Of a stretch of DNA of 44,621 nucleotides, positions 16,688 to 25,728 are shown piece by piece. The DNA comes from Desulfosporosinus sp. OT (GTDB lineage: Bacteria; Bacillota; Desulfitobacteriia; Desulfitobacteriales; Desulfitobacteriaceae), in assembly GCF_000224515.1 (NCBI RefSeq), contig NZ_AGAF01000179.1:1-44621 (forward strand), read 5' to 3'. The translations under genes were made by a program, and so were the position numbers. The notes under the pieces are model-generated. The model searched no databases. It saw only the letters and a program-made list of their open reading frames with translations, and was not told the origin of the DNA. The first letter of the stretch is position 1, and each line of letters begins with the position of its first letter.

Positions 16688-16739
16688 AACAAAGACCACG
16701 AAGCTGACTCCTTTTAGTCAGACCTCCGTAGTCTTTGTT
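16688..16739 (-). promoter_or_regulatory. Attenuator-like leader A (orphan member of the ATGRA-loop family)
   Basis: On the minus strand AGACT-ACGGA-GGTCT forms the family hairpin. The same left arm pairs with CGTGGTCTTTGTT to make the terminator (outer stem about 13 bp, inner CTGACT/AGTCAG). A strong ribosome-binding site (AAAGGAGGAG) follows 10 bases later, as in the other leaders, but no start codon or gene follows it. No upstream second hairpin and no sigma-H promoter were found. It looks like a relic whose gene was lost, or a terminator for the 23-codon frame upstream. Confidence 0.6.
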
Positions 16740-16762
16740 AATGCACTATCATTTTTAACAGT

Positions 16763-16834
16763 TTATTTAAATAAACTCTGAATAACAATTACGACAAGCA
16801 GTAAAGTGATAACTATTCCGATTCTTCGCCACAT
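16763..16834 (-). CDS. Possible 23-residue single-helix membrane peptide
   Basis: A short frame of 23 residues that reads MWRRIGIVIT and then LLLVVIVIQSLFK: an arginine pair followed by one hydrophobic helix and a lysine end. The composition is that of a small membrane peptide, which random AT-rich sequence rarely gives. No good ribosome-binding site precedes it. Leader A lies 24 bases downstream. It may also be the broken end of a larger membrane protein. Confidence 0.3.
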   Translation of the reverse strand: MWRRIGIVITLLLVVIVIQSLFK

Positions 16835-16864
16835 AGTTCTAAAATGTTTAGTACACACTTTTTC

Positions 16865-16968
16865 ATTCTCCCCTCTTAAACGGGAGCCATCCCGTTGGCA
16901 TAGTGGCGTTCATCTTTTTGTGAGGTTATTTAATACTATGCCCGAAGAGTTTGTCAAAGTAAATCCTC
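16865..16968. other. Possible structured three-way-junction element
   Basis: On the minus strand CTCTT/AAGAG closes two hairpins: GGCATAGT/ACTATGCC (8 bp, long loop) and ACGGGA/TCCCGT (6 bp, TGGC loop). TTGACA with TATTAA 16 bases later on the minus strand partly overlaps the 5' side and could be a promoter. I do not recognise it as a known riboswitch. Either strand could be functional. Confidence 0.35.
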
Positions 16969-17068
16969 ATAATCTTCCATGTTCTATGGAATTAGGTTAA
17001 GACTCTTGACAGCATCTTGAACTCTGCTTGGATAATTCAATATACGAGATACAACTAATAAAAACATA

Positions 17069-18091
17069 TTAAGCAGGTTTCTCAGATTTACGTTTAAAAC
17101 GTTGGATAGCAACCCCAATGATCCCGATAATCAACAAAGCGAAAAAAGCTGACATAATATAACCAAGTGCTTGTTGCCAAAATGATTGATCAAATCCCGC
17201 GATACCATAGTCTGGAAATAAAACATGATTCCAAAAAGCTCCTAATCTATCTAGTCCACTGGGAATGAACCCAAGTTGAGTCTGCAAATCTTCTCCGCCC
17301 CATTCGCCCCAAGCCGTTCCGGAGGCCAATAAACCTAAGGGCGTGAGCAAGGCAACAACGATCAAACCAACAATGTAACGACCATAAGAGACAGTAGACG
17401 CAGAGTTTCCTGAATCACTTCGCATTTGAAGCAGAACAGGGTTAGAGCGTTGCAAATAAGTAAAGACCAATCCTGTCACAACTCCCTCAACTGGTCCTGC
17501 AATAGTAAAGTGAGCAAAGAGCATCGCGGGAATTGCTATATTAAGTCCATAGGGGCTGTAGAGAGGCATTCCATTGGCAGCATGGAAGAGCATGGGCTGT
17601 ATTCCGAATTCAATCGCAGCACAAAGTGCGGCCACATTGATTCCGACGAATCCAGCAATTCCCGCTCCAATCATGCGACGTTTGGTAAAGATGTCACTCT
17701 TTCCTGCAATAAGCTGATAGATTGCGTAACTGACAAAGGGCATTACAACCGCCATATTGAAGATATTTGCGCCCAGTGCTAAAATACCCCCGTCTCCAAA
17801 GAAAAGCGCTTGAATAATTAGGGCAATAGACACAGAAATCATGGCTGCCCAAGGCCCTAAAATAACAGCTAACAGTGATCCACCAACGGCGTGGGCGGTT
17901 GTTCCATCGGGAACAGGAACATTAAACATCATGATAGTGAAGGAAAACGCCGCACCCACTGAAAGCATCGGAATGTACTTAGCTCGAACCGTACTAGCTG
18001 TTTTTGAGGCCGCGACTGCTGCAGTGATTGCACTTGCAATACCAAGGACTGCATCTGTTTGTGGACTAAGATATCCGTCAGGAATATGCAT
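17069..18091 (-). CDS. NikMN/CbiM-type nickel or cobalt energy-coupling S-component, PDGLE-fused
   Basis: A 340-residue membrane protein. The N-terminal 215 residues are a CbiM/NikM substrate-binding component, starting MHIPDGYLSP; the N-terminal Met-His-Ile of this family supplies metal ligands after processing or directly. Conserved segments include PDGTTAHAVGG and GDGGILALGANIFNMA. The C-terminal about 110 residues carry the PDGLE/NikN-type domain with two more helices. The fused M-N form is typical of nickel uptake systems. No ATPase or Q component is adjacent, so it may use those of another system. AAGAAGAGGGG precedes the ATG. Leader B and a sigma-H-type promoter lie 130-260 bases upstream, which places it in the proposed nickel regulon. 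Cobalt remains possible. Confidence 0.88.
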   Translation of the reverse strand: MHIPDGYLSPQTDAVLGIASAITAAVAASKTASTVRAKYIPMLSVGAAFSFTIMMFNVPVPDGTTAHAVGGSLLAVILGPWAAMISVSIALIIQALFFGDGGILALGANIFNMAVVMPFVSYAIYQLIAGKSDIFTKRRMIGAGIAGFVGINVAALCAAIEFGIQPMLFHAANGMPLYSPYGLNIAIPAMLFAHFTIAGPVEGVVTGLVFTYLQRSNPVLLQMRSDSGNSASTVSYGRYIVGLIVVALLTPLGLLASGTAWGEWGGEDLQTQLGFIPSGLDRLGAFWNHVLFPDYGIAGFDQSFWQQALGYIMSAFFALLIIGIIGVAIQRFKRKSEKPA

Positions 18092-18221
18092 ACTAAAACC
18101 CCTCTTCTTTCTATTTTCTATTTCAATCTGATGATTGATGATTTGGTTTTATTAGTTTTATTGGTTTAACCTTAGACTTTTTCATTTTATTAAGGTAATC
18201 AAACACCATCCTTTCGGGCAA

Positions 18222-18299
18222 ATAAAAAAAACCACAAAGCTGACCCTCTCGAGTCAAACCTCCATGGTTTTTGCAAACACCTTCATGGTCTTGCTGTGC
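18222..18299 (-). promoter_or_regulatory. Attenuator-like leader B (tandem hairpins plus terminator) before the NikM/CbiM gene
   Basis: Minus strand, 5' to 3': hairpin P1 at 18294-18273 (GCAAGACC, loop ATGAA, GGTGTTTGC with one bulged G). Hairpin P2 at 18270-18256 (AAACC, loop ATGGA, GGTTT). Then GACTC/GGGTC, and GCTTTGTGG with eight Ts. The P2 left arm also pairs with the GTGGTTTT that ends the terminator, so P2 and terminator exclude each other. The P2 arms are A-T where leaders C and D have G-C, with matching change in the terminator arm. Start of nikM/cbiM is about 130 bases further on. Confidence 0.7.
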
Positions 18300-18325
18300 A
18301 ATATTTATAATCTTAATATTCTACT

Positions 18326-18353
18326 TATTCTACAACTATTCATAAATTCCTGC
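18326..18353 (-). promoter_or_regulatory. Sigma-H-type promoter for leader B
   Basis: Minus strand GCAGGAATT, 11 bases, GTAGAATA. This is an exact fit to the B. subtilis sigma-H consensus (RnAGGAwWW, 11-12 bases, RnnGAATww). The first leader hairpin starts about 31 bases downstream. Confidence 0.7.
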
Positions 18354-18528
18354 TAAATTAACTTGAAAATTTTTTTCATTAATTATAAGAACAAAGCTTT
18401 TATCTTTTTGCACAAAAAGCGTTTTAAATCCATTTTCATCCAAATATTCAAATGATACTGATGATCATTATGACCCTCAATCCTAAAGGTTAAAATCTAA
18501 ATAAACTAGTTCAGGGCAATAGAACAAA

Positions 18529-18556
18529 GAAGGTATTTCATTTTTTATGTAGAATA
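18529..18556 (+). promoter_or_regulatory. Sigma-H-type promoter for leader C (fmdE unit)
   Basis: GAAGGTATT, 11 bases, GTAGAATA. It matches the sigma-H consensus except T for A after AGG, and has the same 28-base geometry as the promoters of leaders B, D, E and F. Confidence 0.6.
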
Positions 18557-18590
18557 CTTTGAACATTGGTAACTATTCATAACTATAAAA

Positions 18591-18650
18591 GAGACCATGG
18601 AGGTCTTGACTTGACACTTAGTCTAGTCATTATTTCCGTGGTCTTTTCTA
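18591..18650 (+). promoter_or_regulatory. Attenuator-like leader C before fmdE
   Basis: P2 hairpin AGACC-ATGGA-GGTCT at 18592-18606, then TGACT...AGTCA, then TCCGTGGTCTTTT closing the terminator on the P2 left arm. There is no upstream P1 hairpin. The fmdE start codon lies 75 bases past the terminator. Confidence 0.65.
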
Positions 18651-18724
18651 TTTCAAGGAAATGGTTATCACATTTGAACAACATAAATTATCATTTAGGC
18701 CACATCAGAAAGGGGATTATTTGT

Positions 18725-19255
18725 ATGTGTAGAGAAAAAACCATGTGGGAGAAAGCTGTAGAATTTCATGGGCATGAATGTCCAGGACTGGCAATCGGTT
18801 ATAAAGCCTGTGAGGCAGCGAAAAAGAAGATGAGCATTAAATTTTCCCCTGATGAGGAAATCGTCTGTGTAACCGAAAACGATGCATGTGGTGTCGATGC
18901 CGTTCAGTTAATCACGGGTTGCACCTTTGGTAAAGGAAATCTACTTTATAAAGGCACAGGCAAAATGGCCTTCAGCTTTTTTAATCGATCCAGTGGTGAA
19001 AGTTTGAGAATGATCATTAAACCTTTTGACCAGGAAATGGATCGTCAACAGCGGCAAGCCCACATACTGAACTCACCGGTTGATGAACTATTTAATTTCT
19101 CCAAGCCGACGTTTGAACTGCCCGAAAAGGCAAGAATATTTACCACAGTTGTTTGTGAGCTATGCGGAGAAGGCGCCCCCGAACAAAAGATTCGAATCAA
19201 TGACGGAAAGAAAGTATGCCTAGACTGCTTTAAAGACTATTCGAGAGGATGGTAA
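18725..19255 (+). CDS. FmdE-family protein with C-terminal zinc-ribbon
   Basis: A 176-residue protein of the FmdE family (named after a gene beside formylmethanofuran dehydrogenase; its biochemical role is unclear). The family core FHGHECPGLAIGYKAC is at about residues 13-28, followed by CVTENDACGVDAVQLITGCTFGKGNL near 50-75. A C-terminal zinc-ribbon CELCGEG...CLDCF spans about 138-170. The Cys/His core suggests metal binding. The ATG at 18725 follows AGAAAGGGG. The longer open frame to 18566 runs through leader C and is not credible as protein. The stop is nearly adjacent to the next methyltransferase gene, forming a pair. No formylmethanofuran genes are present; leader C groups it with nickel genes. 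Confidence 0.85.
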   Translation: MCREKTMWEKAVEFHGHECPGLAIGYKACEAAKKKMSIKFSPDEEIVCVTENDACGVDAVQLITGCTFGKGNLLYKGTGKMAFSFFNRSSGESLRMIIKPFDQEMDRQQRQAHILNSPVDELFNFSKPTFELPEKARIFTTVVCELCGEGAPEQKIRINDGKKVCLDCFKDYSRGW

Positions 19256-19259
19256 AGGA

Positions 19260-20081
19260 ATGGATATTCCATATTTCATCCATCTTTGGAGCGAGGGAAA
19301 ACCTAACGAAGCATCAGGTAGGTCGTTTTGGAACAACAGGGCGAGTGAGTTTGACAAGTTAGTTCGTCAAGGCATTCCAGACGAGCGTATCCGCAAAATC
19401 GTAGAATTTCTGTCGTCTAATAACCTTCTTACCAAAAATAGTAGCGTCTTGGATATAGGCTGCGGTCCAGGCCGGTTTGCCGTTGAATTTGCCAAGAAAT
19501 CAACGGAAGTTACTGGTCTCGATATATCTGATAAAATGTTAGACTATGCCGTGAATAATGCTACAGCTGAAAATCTCACCAACGTCTCATTTAAAAGCTT
19601 AAACTGGGATGAAGTCAACCTTGAAGAATGCGGCTGGGAAAAAAGGTTTGACTTAGTTACTGCGATCAACAGCCCTGGGATCCATGATCAAATCACCCTA
19701 GAGAAAATGATCACGGCAAGCAAGGGACATTGCTTCTTATCTAATTTTGTAGATCGTTATGACTCTGTTCAAGATATTATTCACACCGAAATTCTTAAAC
19801 TAAAAGGGGCGAAATTTTACAATAATACCGTTTACAGCCTATTTAACATCCTTTGGTTAATGGGTTATTACCCTAATATTACCTATGTCGATACAGACCG
19901 GGAGCATGTCCGCACGTACCAGGAAGCTTGTGTTTATTACAGTTCGCTTTTTGAAGCAGAGAATTGCTCTAAAGAGGAGAAGAGCTCTTTGATAAGAAGC
20001 TATCTGGAGGGAATTTCCAAAAATGGATTAGTGACTGAGTATGTTCGGACGAAAACCGCCTGGATTCACTGGAAGGTCTAA
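19260..20081 (+). CDS. Class I SAM-dependent methyltransferase paired with FmdE
   Basis: A 273-residue Rossmann-fold methyltransferase. Motif [17 protein letters not shown] is at about residues 62-77, acidic motif II VTGLDIS near 87, and motif IV-like [11 protein letters not shown] near 137. The C-terminal 90 residues form a family-specific cap. It starts four bases after the fmdE stop behind AAAGG, so the pair is co-translated. The substrate is unknown. Another methyltransferase ends the nik operon, so both leader-controlled multigene units carry one. Its stop overlaps the convergent metH stop by four bases with no terminator between. Confidence 0.82.
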   Translation: MDIPYFIHLWSEGKPNEASGRSFWNNRASEFDKLVRQGIPDERIRKIVEFLSSNNLLTKNSSVLDIGCGPGRFAVEFAKKSTEVTGLDISDKMLDYAVNNATAENLTNVSFKSLNWDEVNLEECGWEKRFDLVTAINSPGIHDQITLEKMITASKGHCFLSNFVDRYDSVQDIIHTEILKLKGAKFYNNTVYSLFNILWLMGYYPNITYVDTDREHVRTYQEACVYYSSLFEAENCSKEEKSSLIRSYLEGISKNGLVTEYVRTKTAWIHWKV

Positions 20082-23000
20082 TTTAGAATAGTGCTTATCA
20101 TTTTCTCAAGCTCTTTATGCTCCTTTTGGTTGCGCTTGGCGTAATCAGCTGCTTGATCCTTATCAATTCTGTGAATATCAAAATATCGGGCAACTTGAGA
20201 ACCAAAGTACAAACCGCAAACACTGGCAACTGGATTCATCATATAATGTTCGGTTAAAGATATACCCGTATGATATTCTCCCTCTAAGAGCTGAAAAAGC
20301 TTGGTCTTTTCAGCATGGTCCCTAAGACTAGGATAGCCAAAGGCAGGCCTGATTCCTCTATATGAACCTTTTAATAAAGCTTGAATCTCTAGCTCTTCAT
20401 CTGGAGAGTATCCCCAATAATCCTTTCTCACCTGGAAATGCAATAACTCTGCGAAAGCTTCAGCTAACCGATCAGCAAGAAGTTTCACCATAATTGCCCC
20501 ATAGTCATTGCCTTGTTCACTAAGTTTCTCGGCATACTCCTTGGCACCTATTCCTGCAGTTACAATAAATCCACCTAAATAATCCGTTATCCCACTCTCC
20601 TTAGGGGCTATATAATCCGCAAGGCATCGATAGACATTATCCTTAGAGAAGGTTTGTTGCCTTAACATATTGAAAGTTGTGACACTGCCCTTATGGTACA
20701 GTTCAATGTCATCGCCCAGAGAGTTGGCAGGAAAAATACCCCAAACAGCATTTGCCGTAAGTATCTCTTCCCTTTCCAGTAAATCTAACATTTCATTGGC
20801 ATCATCAAAAAGCTTTTTAGCTTCTTCACTATATTTAGGATCTTCCATAATCTTAGGATAAACCATCCCCATATCCCAAGCTATAAAGAAATAAGACCAA
20901 TCAATATAGTTTCTTAGCTCACTAAGAGGGAAATTTTTCAAATATTGGGTTCCAATTAAGTTTGGAACCTTTATAGTTTCCTTATTCCAATCGATTTTGA
21001 ATTTCTTTTCCCTGGCCTCATTGAGGGGCATGAGCTTTCTTTCAACCTTCCCGTAGGTTTCTCTTATTGTTTGATATTCTTCCTCTACTTGAGTTAGATA
21101 CCTCCTTCGCTCATTTTTATCAACTAGCTTTTTGGCGACCTCTACAGATTTTGAGGCGTCAACACTATACACGACCCCCCTTGAATAGTTAGGTGCAATC
21201 TTTAAAGCGGTGTGAGTCTTAGAAGTTGTTGCTCCGCCAATCATTAGGGGAATATCAAATCCTTGTCGTTCCATTTCCTCGGCTACATGAGACATCTCAT
21301 CCAAAGAAGGTGTAATAAGCCCACTTAGAGCTATGATATCGGCATTTTCTTTTTTTGCTGTCTGGAGAATTACTTCGCAAGATGCCATTACTCCAAGATC
21401 AATCACTTCAAAATTATTGCAAGCCAGAATGACTGCTACAATGTTTTTACCTATATCATGAACATCACCCTTGACCGTGGCCATGACGACTTTTCCTGCA
21501 CTGCTGCTTCCGCCACTCTTCTTCTCTGCCTCAATATATGGTAATAAACAGCCTACTGCCTTTTTCATAACTCGTGCGCTTTTTACAACTTGCGGAAGAA
21601 ACATTTTGCCTTCGCCAAATAATTCTCCAACCACCTTCATGCCATCCATAAGTGGTCCTTCAATGACCTTTTCTGCTTTGTCATATTGTCTTCTGACTTC
21701 CTCAACATCTTCTTCGATATATTCTGCGATCCCTTTGACTAAAGCATGAATTAAGCGTTCCTTGCAATCCTTCTCTCTCCAAACCAGCTTATTCTCGGCT
21801 TGATCCCCACCGGAAGCTTTGTAAAGCTCTGCAAAGTCTAACAGTTTTTCGGCAGAATCTGGTGATTTATTTAAAACTACATCTTCAACCCTTTCTAGTA
21901 GAACCTTATCTATTTCATCATAAATTTGAATCATACTAGGGTTGACAATAGCCATATCCATTCCTGCCGCAATCGCGTGATACAAAAACACCGAGTGCAT
22001 CGCTTCTCTGATGGCATTGTTTCCTCTAAAGGAGAAGGATAAATTACTTACCCCGCCACTTACCTTAACGAAAGGAAGATTTCTCTTGATCCAGGTTACG
22101 GTGTTAATAAAATCCACCGCATAATTGTTATGTTCTTCAATCCCTGTGGCAATTGCTAAAATGTTCGGGTCAAAAATAATATCCGTTGGAGGAAACTTTA
22201 CCGTCTTCACTAATAAATCATACGCTCTTTTACATACTGTAATTCTTTTGTCAAATGTATCTGCCTGACCTTGTTCATCGAAGGCCATGACCACAATGCC
22301 TGCACCATATCGTTTGATTAACGTTGCTTGCCGAATGAACTCCTCTTCCCCTCCTTTCAGGCTTATGGAATTGACAACTGCCTTACCTTGAATTGCCTTC
22401 AAACCTGCTTCTAAAACCTCGAATTTTGAGGAATCAATCATCACCGGAACTCTGGAAATCTCTGGCTCGCTGGCAAGCAGTTTAAGAAAAGTGTCCATTT
22501 CACTGTGAGCATCAAGTAGTGCATCATCAAAGTTAAGATCGATAATTTGGGCTCCATTTTCAACCTGTTCTTTGGCTATGAATAAGGCCTCTTCATAATT
22601 TTTCTCCCTTATTAATCGAGCAAATTTAGCAGAACCAGAAACATTCGTTCGTTCTCCAATATTAACAAAATTATTTTCCTTTTTTACTTTGAAAGCTTCG
22701 AGACCACAGTAAACAGTCTCTGTTTCGAGCGCCGGAATTTGTCTTGGGTGGATGCCTTTAACCGCTTCACTGATCGCTTTAATATGGGCCGGTGTTGAAC
22801 CACAACATGCTCCGACAATATTCAAATGACCTTCTTCTGCTAATTCCTTTACCAAAGCTGCAGTTTCTTCCGGTCGTTCCTCATACACCCCCAGGGAGTT
22901 GGGCAGACCCGCATTAGGATGAAAGGTTACATAGCGATCTTGACTTTTAGAGAGATATTTAATGAAGGGAATTAAATCCTTGGCGCCAAAGGAACAGTTT

Positions 23001-23719
23001 AATCCAATGCCAATTATTTCGTCGCCCTTCATCGTATGGGCAAAAGCTTCCAGCGTTTGACCGGATAATATACGACCGCTTTTATCGGCAATAGTGCCTG
23101 AAATAAAGATAGGCAAGGTTACGCCTTTATCCTCAAAGACATTTCCAGCTGCAAATACGGCTGCCCTAGCATTTAAGGCATCAAATATTGTTTCAATAAA
23201 TAGGACATCGACTCTGCCATCTACAAGCCCTTGTATTTGCTCCTCATAGGCAAGAACAAGTTCATCAAAGCTAATATTTCTTACACCTGGGTTTTCAACA
23301 TCCGGTGAAAGAGATGCTGTTCTATTCGTTGGCCCGACTGAACCTGCTACGAATCGTGGTTTGCTGGGGCCAGCATTTGTAAATATATCAGCCTGTTCTC
23401 GGGCTAACTTTGCCCCTTGAAGGTTAAGCTCATAAACCTTATCCTCCATGCCGTAATCCTTTTGAGAAATCTTGTTGGCATTAAAGGTATTGGTTTCAAT
23501 AATATCTGCTCCGGCTTCGAGATAAGTCTTATGAATGGCTCTAATAATCTCGGGATGCGTAATATTTAACAGGTCATTATTCCCCTTTTGGCTTCGCTGA
23601 CACGAACAACTTCCAATGAATTCCTGCTCACTTAAATTATATCCTTGAATACAAGTCCCCATGGCACCATCCAGGACAAGAATTCTCTCCTTTAAACAAT
23701 TCTCGATTGTGTATTTCAT
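20078..23719 (-). CDS. metH: Cobalamin-dependent methionine synthase
   Basis: Methylates homocysteine from 5-methyltetrahydrofolate via methylcobalamin. All four modules are present in 1213 residues. The homocysteine domain comes first (about 1-320, with GACCGSTP and its zinc cysteines), then the pterin domain (about 350-620), then the B12 cap and B12-binding domain (about 650-890, with the cobalt-ligand motif [11 protein letters not shown]). Last is the reactivation (AdoMet) domain (about 900-1213, with RPAFGYPS near the C-terminus). CGAGGAGG precedes the ATG. No B12 riboswitch lies upstream, only a 14-base palindrome. The gene ends on the stop of the convergent methyltransferase. Confidence 0.96.
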   Translation of the reverse strand: MKYTIENCLKERILVLDGAMGTCIQGYNLSEQEFIGSCSCQRSQKGNNDLLNITHPEIIRAIHKTYLEAGADIIETNTFNANKISQKDYGMEDKVYELNLQGAKLAREQADIFTNAGPSKPRFVAGSVGPTNRTASLSPDVENPGVRNISFDELVLAYEEQIQGLVDGRVDVLFIETIFDALNARAAVFAAGNVFEDKGVTLPIFISGTIADKSGRILSGQTLEAFAHTMKGDEIIGIGLNCSFGAKDLIPFIKYLSKSQDRYVTFHPNAGLPNSLGVYEERPEETAALVKELAEEGHLNIVGACCGSTPAHIKAISEAVKGIHPRQIPALETETVYCGLEAFKVKKENNFVNIGERTNVSGSAKFARLIREKNYEEALFIAKEQVENGAQIIDLNFDDALLDAHSEMDTFLKLLASEPEISRVPVMIDSSKFEVLEAGLKAIQGKAVVNSISLKGGEEEFIRQATLIKRYGAGIVVMAFDEQGQADTFDKRITVCKRAYDLLVKTVKFPPTDIIFDPNILAIATGIEEHNNYAVDFINTVTWIKRNLPFVKVSGGVSNLSFSFRGNNAIREAMHSVFLYHAIAAGMDMAIVNPSMIQIYDEIDKVLLERVEDVVLNKSPDSAEKLLDFAELYKASGGDQAENKLVWREKDCKERLIHALVKGIAEYIEEDVEEVRRQYDKAEKVIEGPLMDGMKVVGELFGEGKMFLPQVVKSARVMKKAVGCLLPYIEAEKKSGGSSSAGKVVMATVKGDVHDIGKNIVAVILACNNFEVIDLGVMASCEVILQTAKKENADIIALSGLITPSLDEMSHVAEEMERQGFDIPLMIGGATTSKTHTALKIAPNYSRGVVYSVDASKSVEVAKKLVDKNERRRYLTQVEEEYQTIRETYGKVERKLMPLNEAREKKFKIDWNKETIKVPNLIGTQYLKNFPLSELRNYIDWSYFFIAWDMGMVYPKIMEDPKYSEEAKKLFDDANEMLDLLEREEILTANAVWGIFPANSLGDDIELYHKGSVTTFNMLRQQTFSKDNVYRCLADYIAPKESGITDYLGGFIVTAGIGAKEYAEKLSEQGNDYGAIMVKLLADRLAEAFAELLHFQVRKDYWGYSPDEELEIQALLKGSYRGIRPAFGYPSLRDHAEKTKLFQLLEGEYHTGISLTEHYMMNPVASVCGLYFGSQVARYFDIHRIDKDQAADYAKRNQKEHKELEKMISTILN

Positions 23720-23755
23720 TAGTTTGCCTCCTCGATTTAGGATTAATGCTTATTA

Positions 23756-23769
23756 TGTATCGATACATC
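23756..23769. promoter_or_regulatory. 14-base palindrome upstream of metH
   Basis: ATGTATCGATACAT is fully self-complementary and lies about 38 bases before the metH start. It may be an operator for a dimeric regulator such as the neighbouring LysR protein. No second copy was found at lysR. Confidence 0.35.
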
Positions 23770-23834
23770 TTGCCGACCTAATGTGATCTTTACTATAGCA
23801 TCAAGAAATAGATATAATGTAACTCAAAAAAACT

Positions 23835-23880
23835 ATGGCTTGTTATAGTATAAGACTATAACAAGCCATTTTATCTTTTC
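23835..23880. terminator. Bidirectional terminator between lysR-type gene and metH
   Basis: TGGCTTGTTATAGT and ACTATAACAAGCCA form a 14-bp perfect stem with a five-base loop. TTTTATCTTTT follows on the plus strand and AGTTTTTTT on the minus strand, where it ends the LysR gene. Confidence 0.8.
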
Positions 23881-23927
23881 ACCAATGATTGCAGTCGGCA
23901 GTGCAGAAAGGTTCTATTGTGGAATGA

Positions 23928-24833
23928 TTAGAGGTTTTTAATTACTTGGTCCAATTCTTGCACATAAGCTATCGCCAGTCTGCTGGGCGTTACATTTTTA
24001 TGAGAAATCCACCCTACCGTAATGGTTTCATTAATATCTAAAGGCACCGCGATAATGTTGTTGCCATTAAGGTCAGAACTTAAAACACCTGTTGAAATAG
24101 TATAGCCGTTTAAGCCAATCAAAAGATTAAACAAAGTTGCCCTATCACTCACTCGGATGCTCTTTTTATGAGATAGAGTGCTGAGAATCTCCTCGGAAAA
24201 ATGAAACGAATTGTACTCACCTTGTTCAAACGACAGGCAGGGATAAGAATCCAAGTCCTCTAAAGAAACTCGCTCTTGCTTAGCCAACGGATTTTTGGCG
24301 CTGATAAAGACATGAGGTGAAGCTTCGAATAAGACCGTGAACTCCAAATTGCCTTCTTTCATAAATTTATTGATTACCTTGGAATTAAACTCATTGAGAT
24401 ACAAGATGCCAATTTCACTGCGTAGATTTTTAACATCCTCTAAAATCTCATAGGTTTTCGTTTCTCGTAAAGTAAACTCATATTCTTCCAAAGCGTATTT
24501 TTTCATCAAATTTACAAAAGCATTGACCGAAAAAGCATAATGCTGGGTGGAAACAGAAAAATGCTGGGGAGAAGGCTTCGCATCCTGGTAACGGTTTTCC
24601 AACAGTTCTGTTTGCTCCAATACCTGCCGGGCGTAACCAAGAAATTCCGCTCCCTCAACAGAAATACTAACTCCCTTGTTGGTGCGCTCAAAGATCGTAA
24701 TATTAAGCTCGGCCTCCAATTCTTTGATTGCGTTGGAGAGACTAGGCTGAGTGATGAATAAACGTTTTGCAGCCTCATTAATCGAGCCCCTGACTGCGAT
24801 TTCAATGGCATACTTAAGCTGTTGAAGGGTCAT
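23928..24833 (-). CDS. LysR-family transcriptional regulator
   Basis: A 301-residue LysR-type regulator. The N-terminal helix-turn-helix reads MTLQQLKYAIEIAVRGSINE then AAKRLFITQPSLSNAIKELE, and residues 90-300 form the periplasmic-binding-like effector domain. The ligand is unknown. It lies upstream of metH on the same strand, but a strong terminator separates them. Regulation of methionine genes is possible but unsupported beyond adjacency. Confidence 0.9.
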   Translation of the reverse strand: MTLQQLKYAIEIAVRGSINEAAKRLFITQPSLSNAIKELEAELNITIFERTNKGVSISVEGAEFLGYARQVLEQTELLENRYQDAKPSPQHFSVSTQHYAFSVNAFVNLMKKYALEEYEFTLRETKTYEILEDVKNLRSEIGILYLNEFNSKVINKFMKEGNLEFTVLFEASPHVFISAKNPLAKQERVSLEDLDSYPCLSFEQGEYNSFHFSEEILSTLSHKKSIRVSDRATLFNLLIGLNGYTISTGVLSSDLNGNNIIAVPLDINETITVGWISHKNVTPSRLAIAYVQELDQVIKNL

Positions 24834-25009
24834 TTTTTCACCTACCTGTTCTTTTCAAGTTTTGCATTCGCTGAATCAGGCAACACGATATCATCAAGTC
24901 TGACTCTGACCGCACGTTAAATCAAATGCCTATCTCAACAATTATCTATTGAATAAAAAAGTTCACAAATGTAGAAACTTTGTATATACTAAACTTAGGG
25001 GTGAACTTA

Positions 25010-25252
25010 ATGCATGCCATAATTCAAAAATGGGGAAATAGCCATGCCATACGCTTACCAAAAGGAATCCTAGAGGTTGCTGATTTACACGAAAATGACA
25101 GAGTGGAGATTAATGCGGATAACGACAGTATCGTTATTAAACGCATCATTAAAAAGCATAGAACATTAGAAGAACGTTTAGCCGATTATACTGGTGATTA
25201 TAAATGCAGTGAATGGGACACTGGAGAAACAAAGGGAAAAGAGGCCTACTAA
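25010..25252 (+). CDS. mazE: MazE-type antitoxin
   Basis: An 80-residue AbrB/SpoVT-fold antitoxin: IIQKWGNSHAIRLPKGIL at the start, then VEINADNDSIVIKRI. It should bind DNA to autoregulate and bind MazF to neutralise it. The start ATG 25010 follows TAGGGGTGA; an in-frame ATG 30 bases upstream is inside the promoter. The stop TAA overlaps the mazF ATG (TAATG), the usual coupled arrangement. A -10-like TATACT lies about 25 bases upstream. Confidence 0.92.
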   Translation: MHAIIQKWGNSHAIRLPKGILEVADLHENDRVEINADNDSIVIKRIIKKHRTLEERLADYTGDYKCSEWDTGETKGKEAY

Positions 25253-25593
25253 TGTCTTATACACCAGAACAGGGCGATATTATAACACTTGAATTCGACC
25301 CACAGTCCGGGCATGAGCAGAAAGGAAGACGGCCCGGTATCGTGGTCAGCAATAATACTTTCAATAATTTCACGAAATTAGCAATGGTATGTCCAATTAC
25401 GAACACTAACCGCGGATTCCCTCTTCATGTTGTTCTCGATGCTCGAGTGACAACAACAGGTGTTGTCATGTGTGAACAGGTAAAAGCTCTCGATATATCG
25501 GCGAGAAATGCTGCATTTAAAGAAAAAGCACCTCGGGATATTATAGAAGAGGTTGTAGATATAATATTTGGTTTCATCGAATTGCCCCATTAA
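25252..25593 (+). CDS. mazF: MazF-family mRNA interferase toxin
   Basis: A 113-residue endoribonuclease of the MazF/PemK family. PEQGDIITLEFDPQSGHEQKGRRPGIVVS carries the conserved loop and arginine, and ITNTNRGFPLHVVL the catalytic-side Thr/Ser region. The start overlaps the mazE stop. A clear terminator follows, so this is a self-contained chromosomal toxin-antitoxin module. Sequence specificity of cleavage cannot be inferred. Confidence 0.92.
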   Translation: MSYTPEQGDIITLEFDPQSGHEQKGRRPGIVVSNNTFNNFTKLAMVCPITNTNRGFPLHVVLDARVTTTGVVMCEQVKALDISARNAAFKEKAPRDIIEEVVDIIFGFIELPH

Positions 25594-25606
25594 AATGGCT
25601 CGTAAT

Positions 25607-25645
25607 GCAGGTTTTTCCTAATCAAGGAAAAACCTGCTTATTTCT
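25607..25645 (+). terminator. Intrinsic terminator after mazEF
   Basis: GCAGGTTTTTCC and GGAAAAACCTGC form a perfect 12-bp stem, followed by TTATTTCTTT. A second, weaker stem (TTTGCA/TGCAAA flanking GCCTTTAG/CTAAAAGGC, 25662-25703) lies next to it and may serve the convergent nrdG. Confidence 0.8.
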
Positions 25646-25728
25646 TTAAGGGATTGTACAAATGTTTGCATGCCTTTAGTCTAAAAGGCTCTAGTGCTTG
25701 CAAATAGCATCACCCAATCCATACTCAC

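Noticed and set aside
16806-17000. 64-codon plus-strand frame
   Set aside because: It overlaps the possible structured element, lacks a ribosome-binding site and has no protein-like pattern.
18612-18632. DtxR-type site inside leader C (CTTAGTCTAGTCA)
   Set aside because: The match to the feoA motif is explained by the GACT/AGTC apical stem of the leader and is not kept in the other leaders.
18566-18724. N-terminal extension of the FmdE protein
   Set aside because: The frame runs through the hairpin and terminator of leader C; the ATG at 18725 has a ribosome-binding site and the family start.
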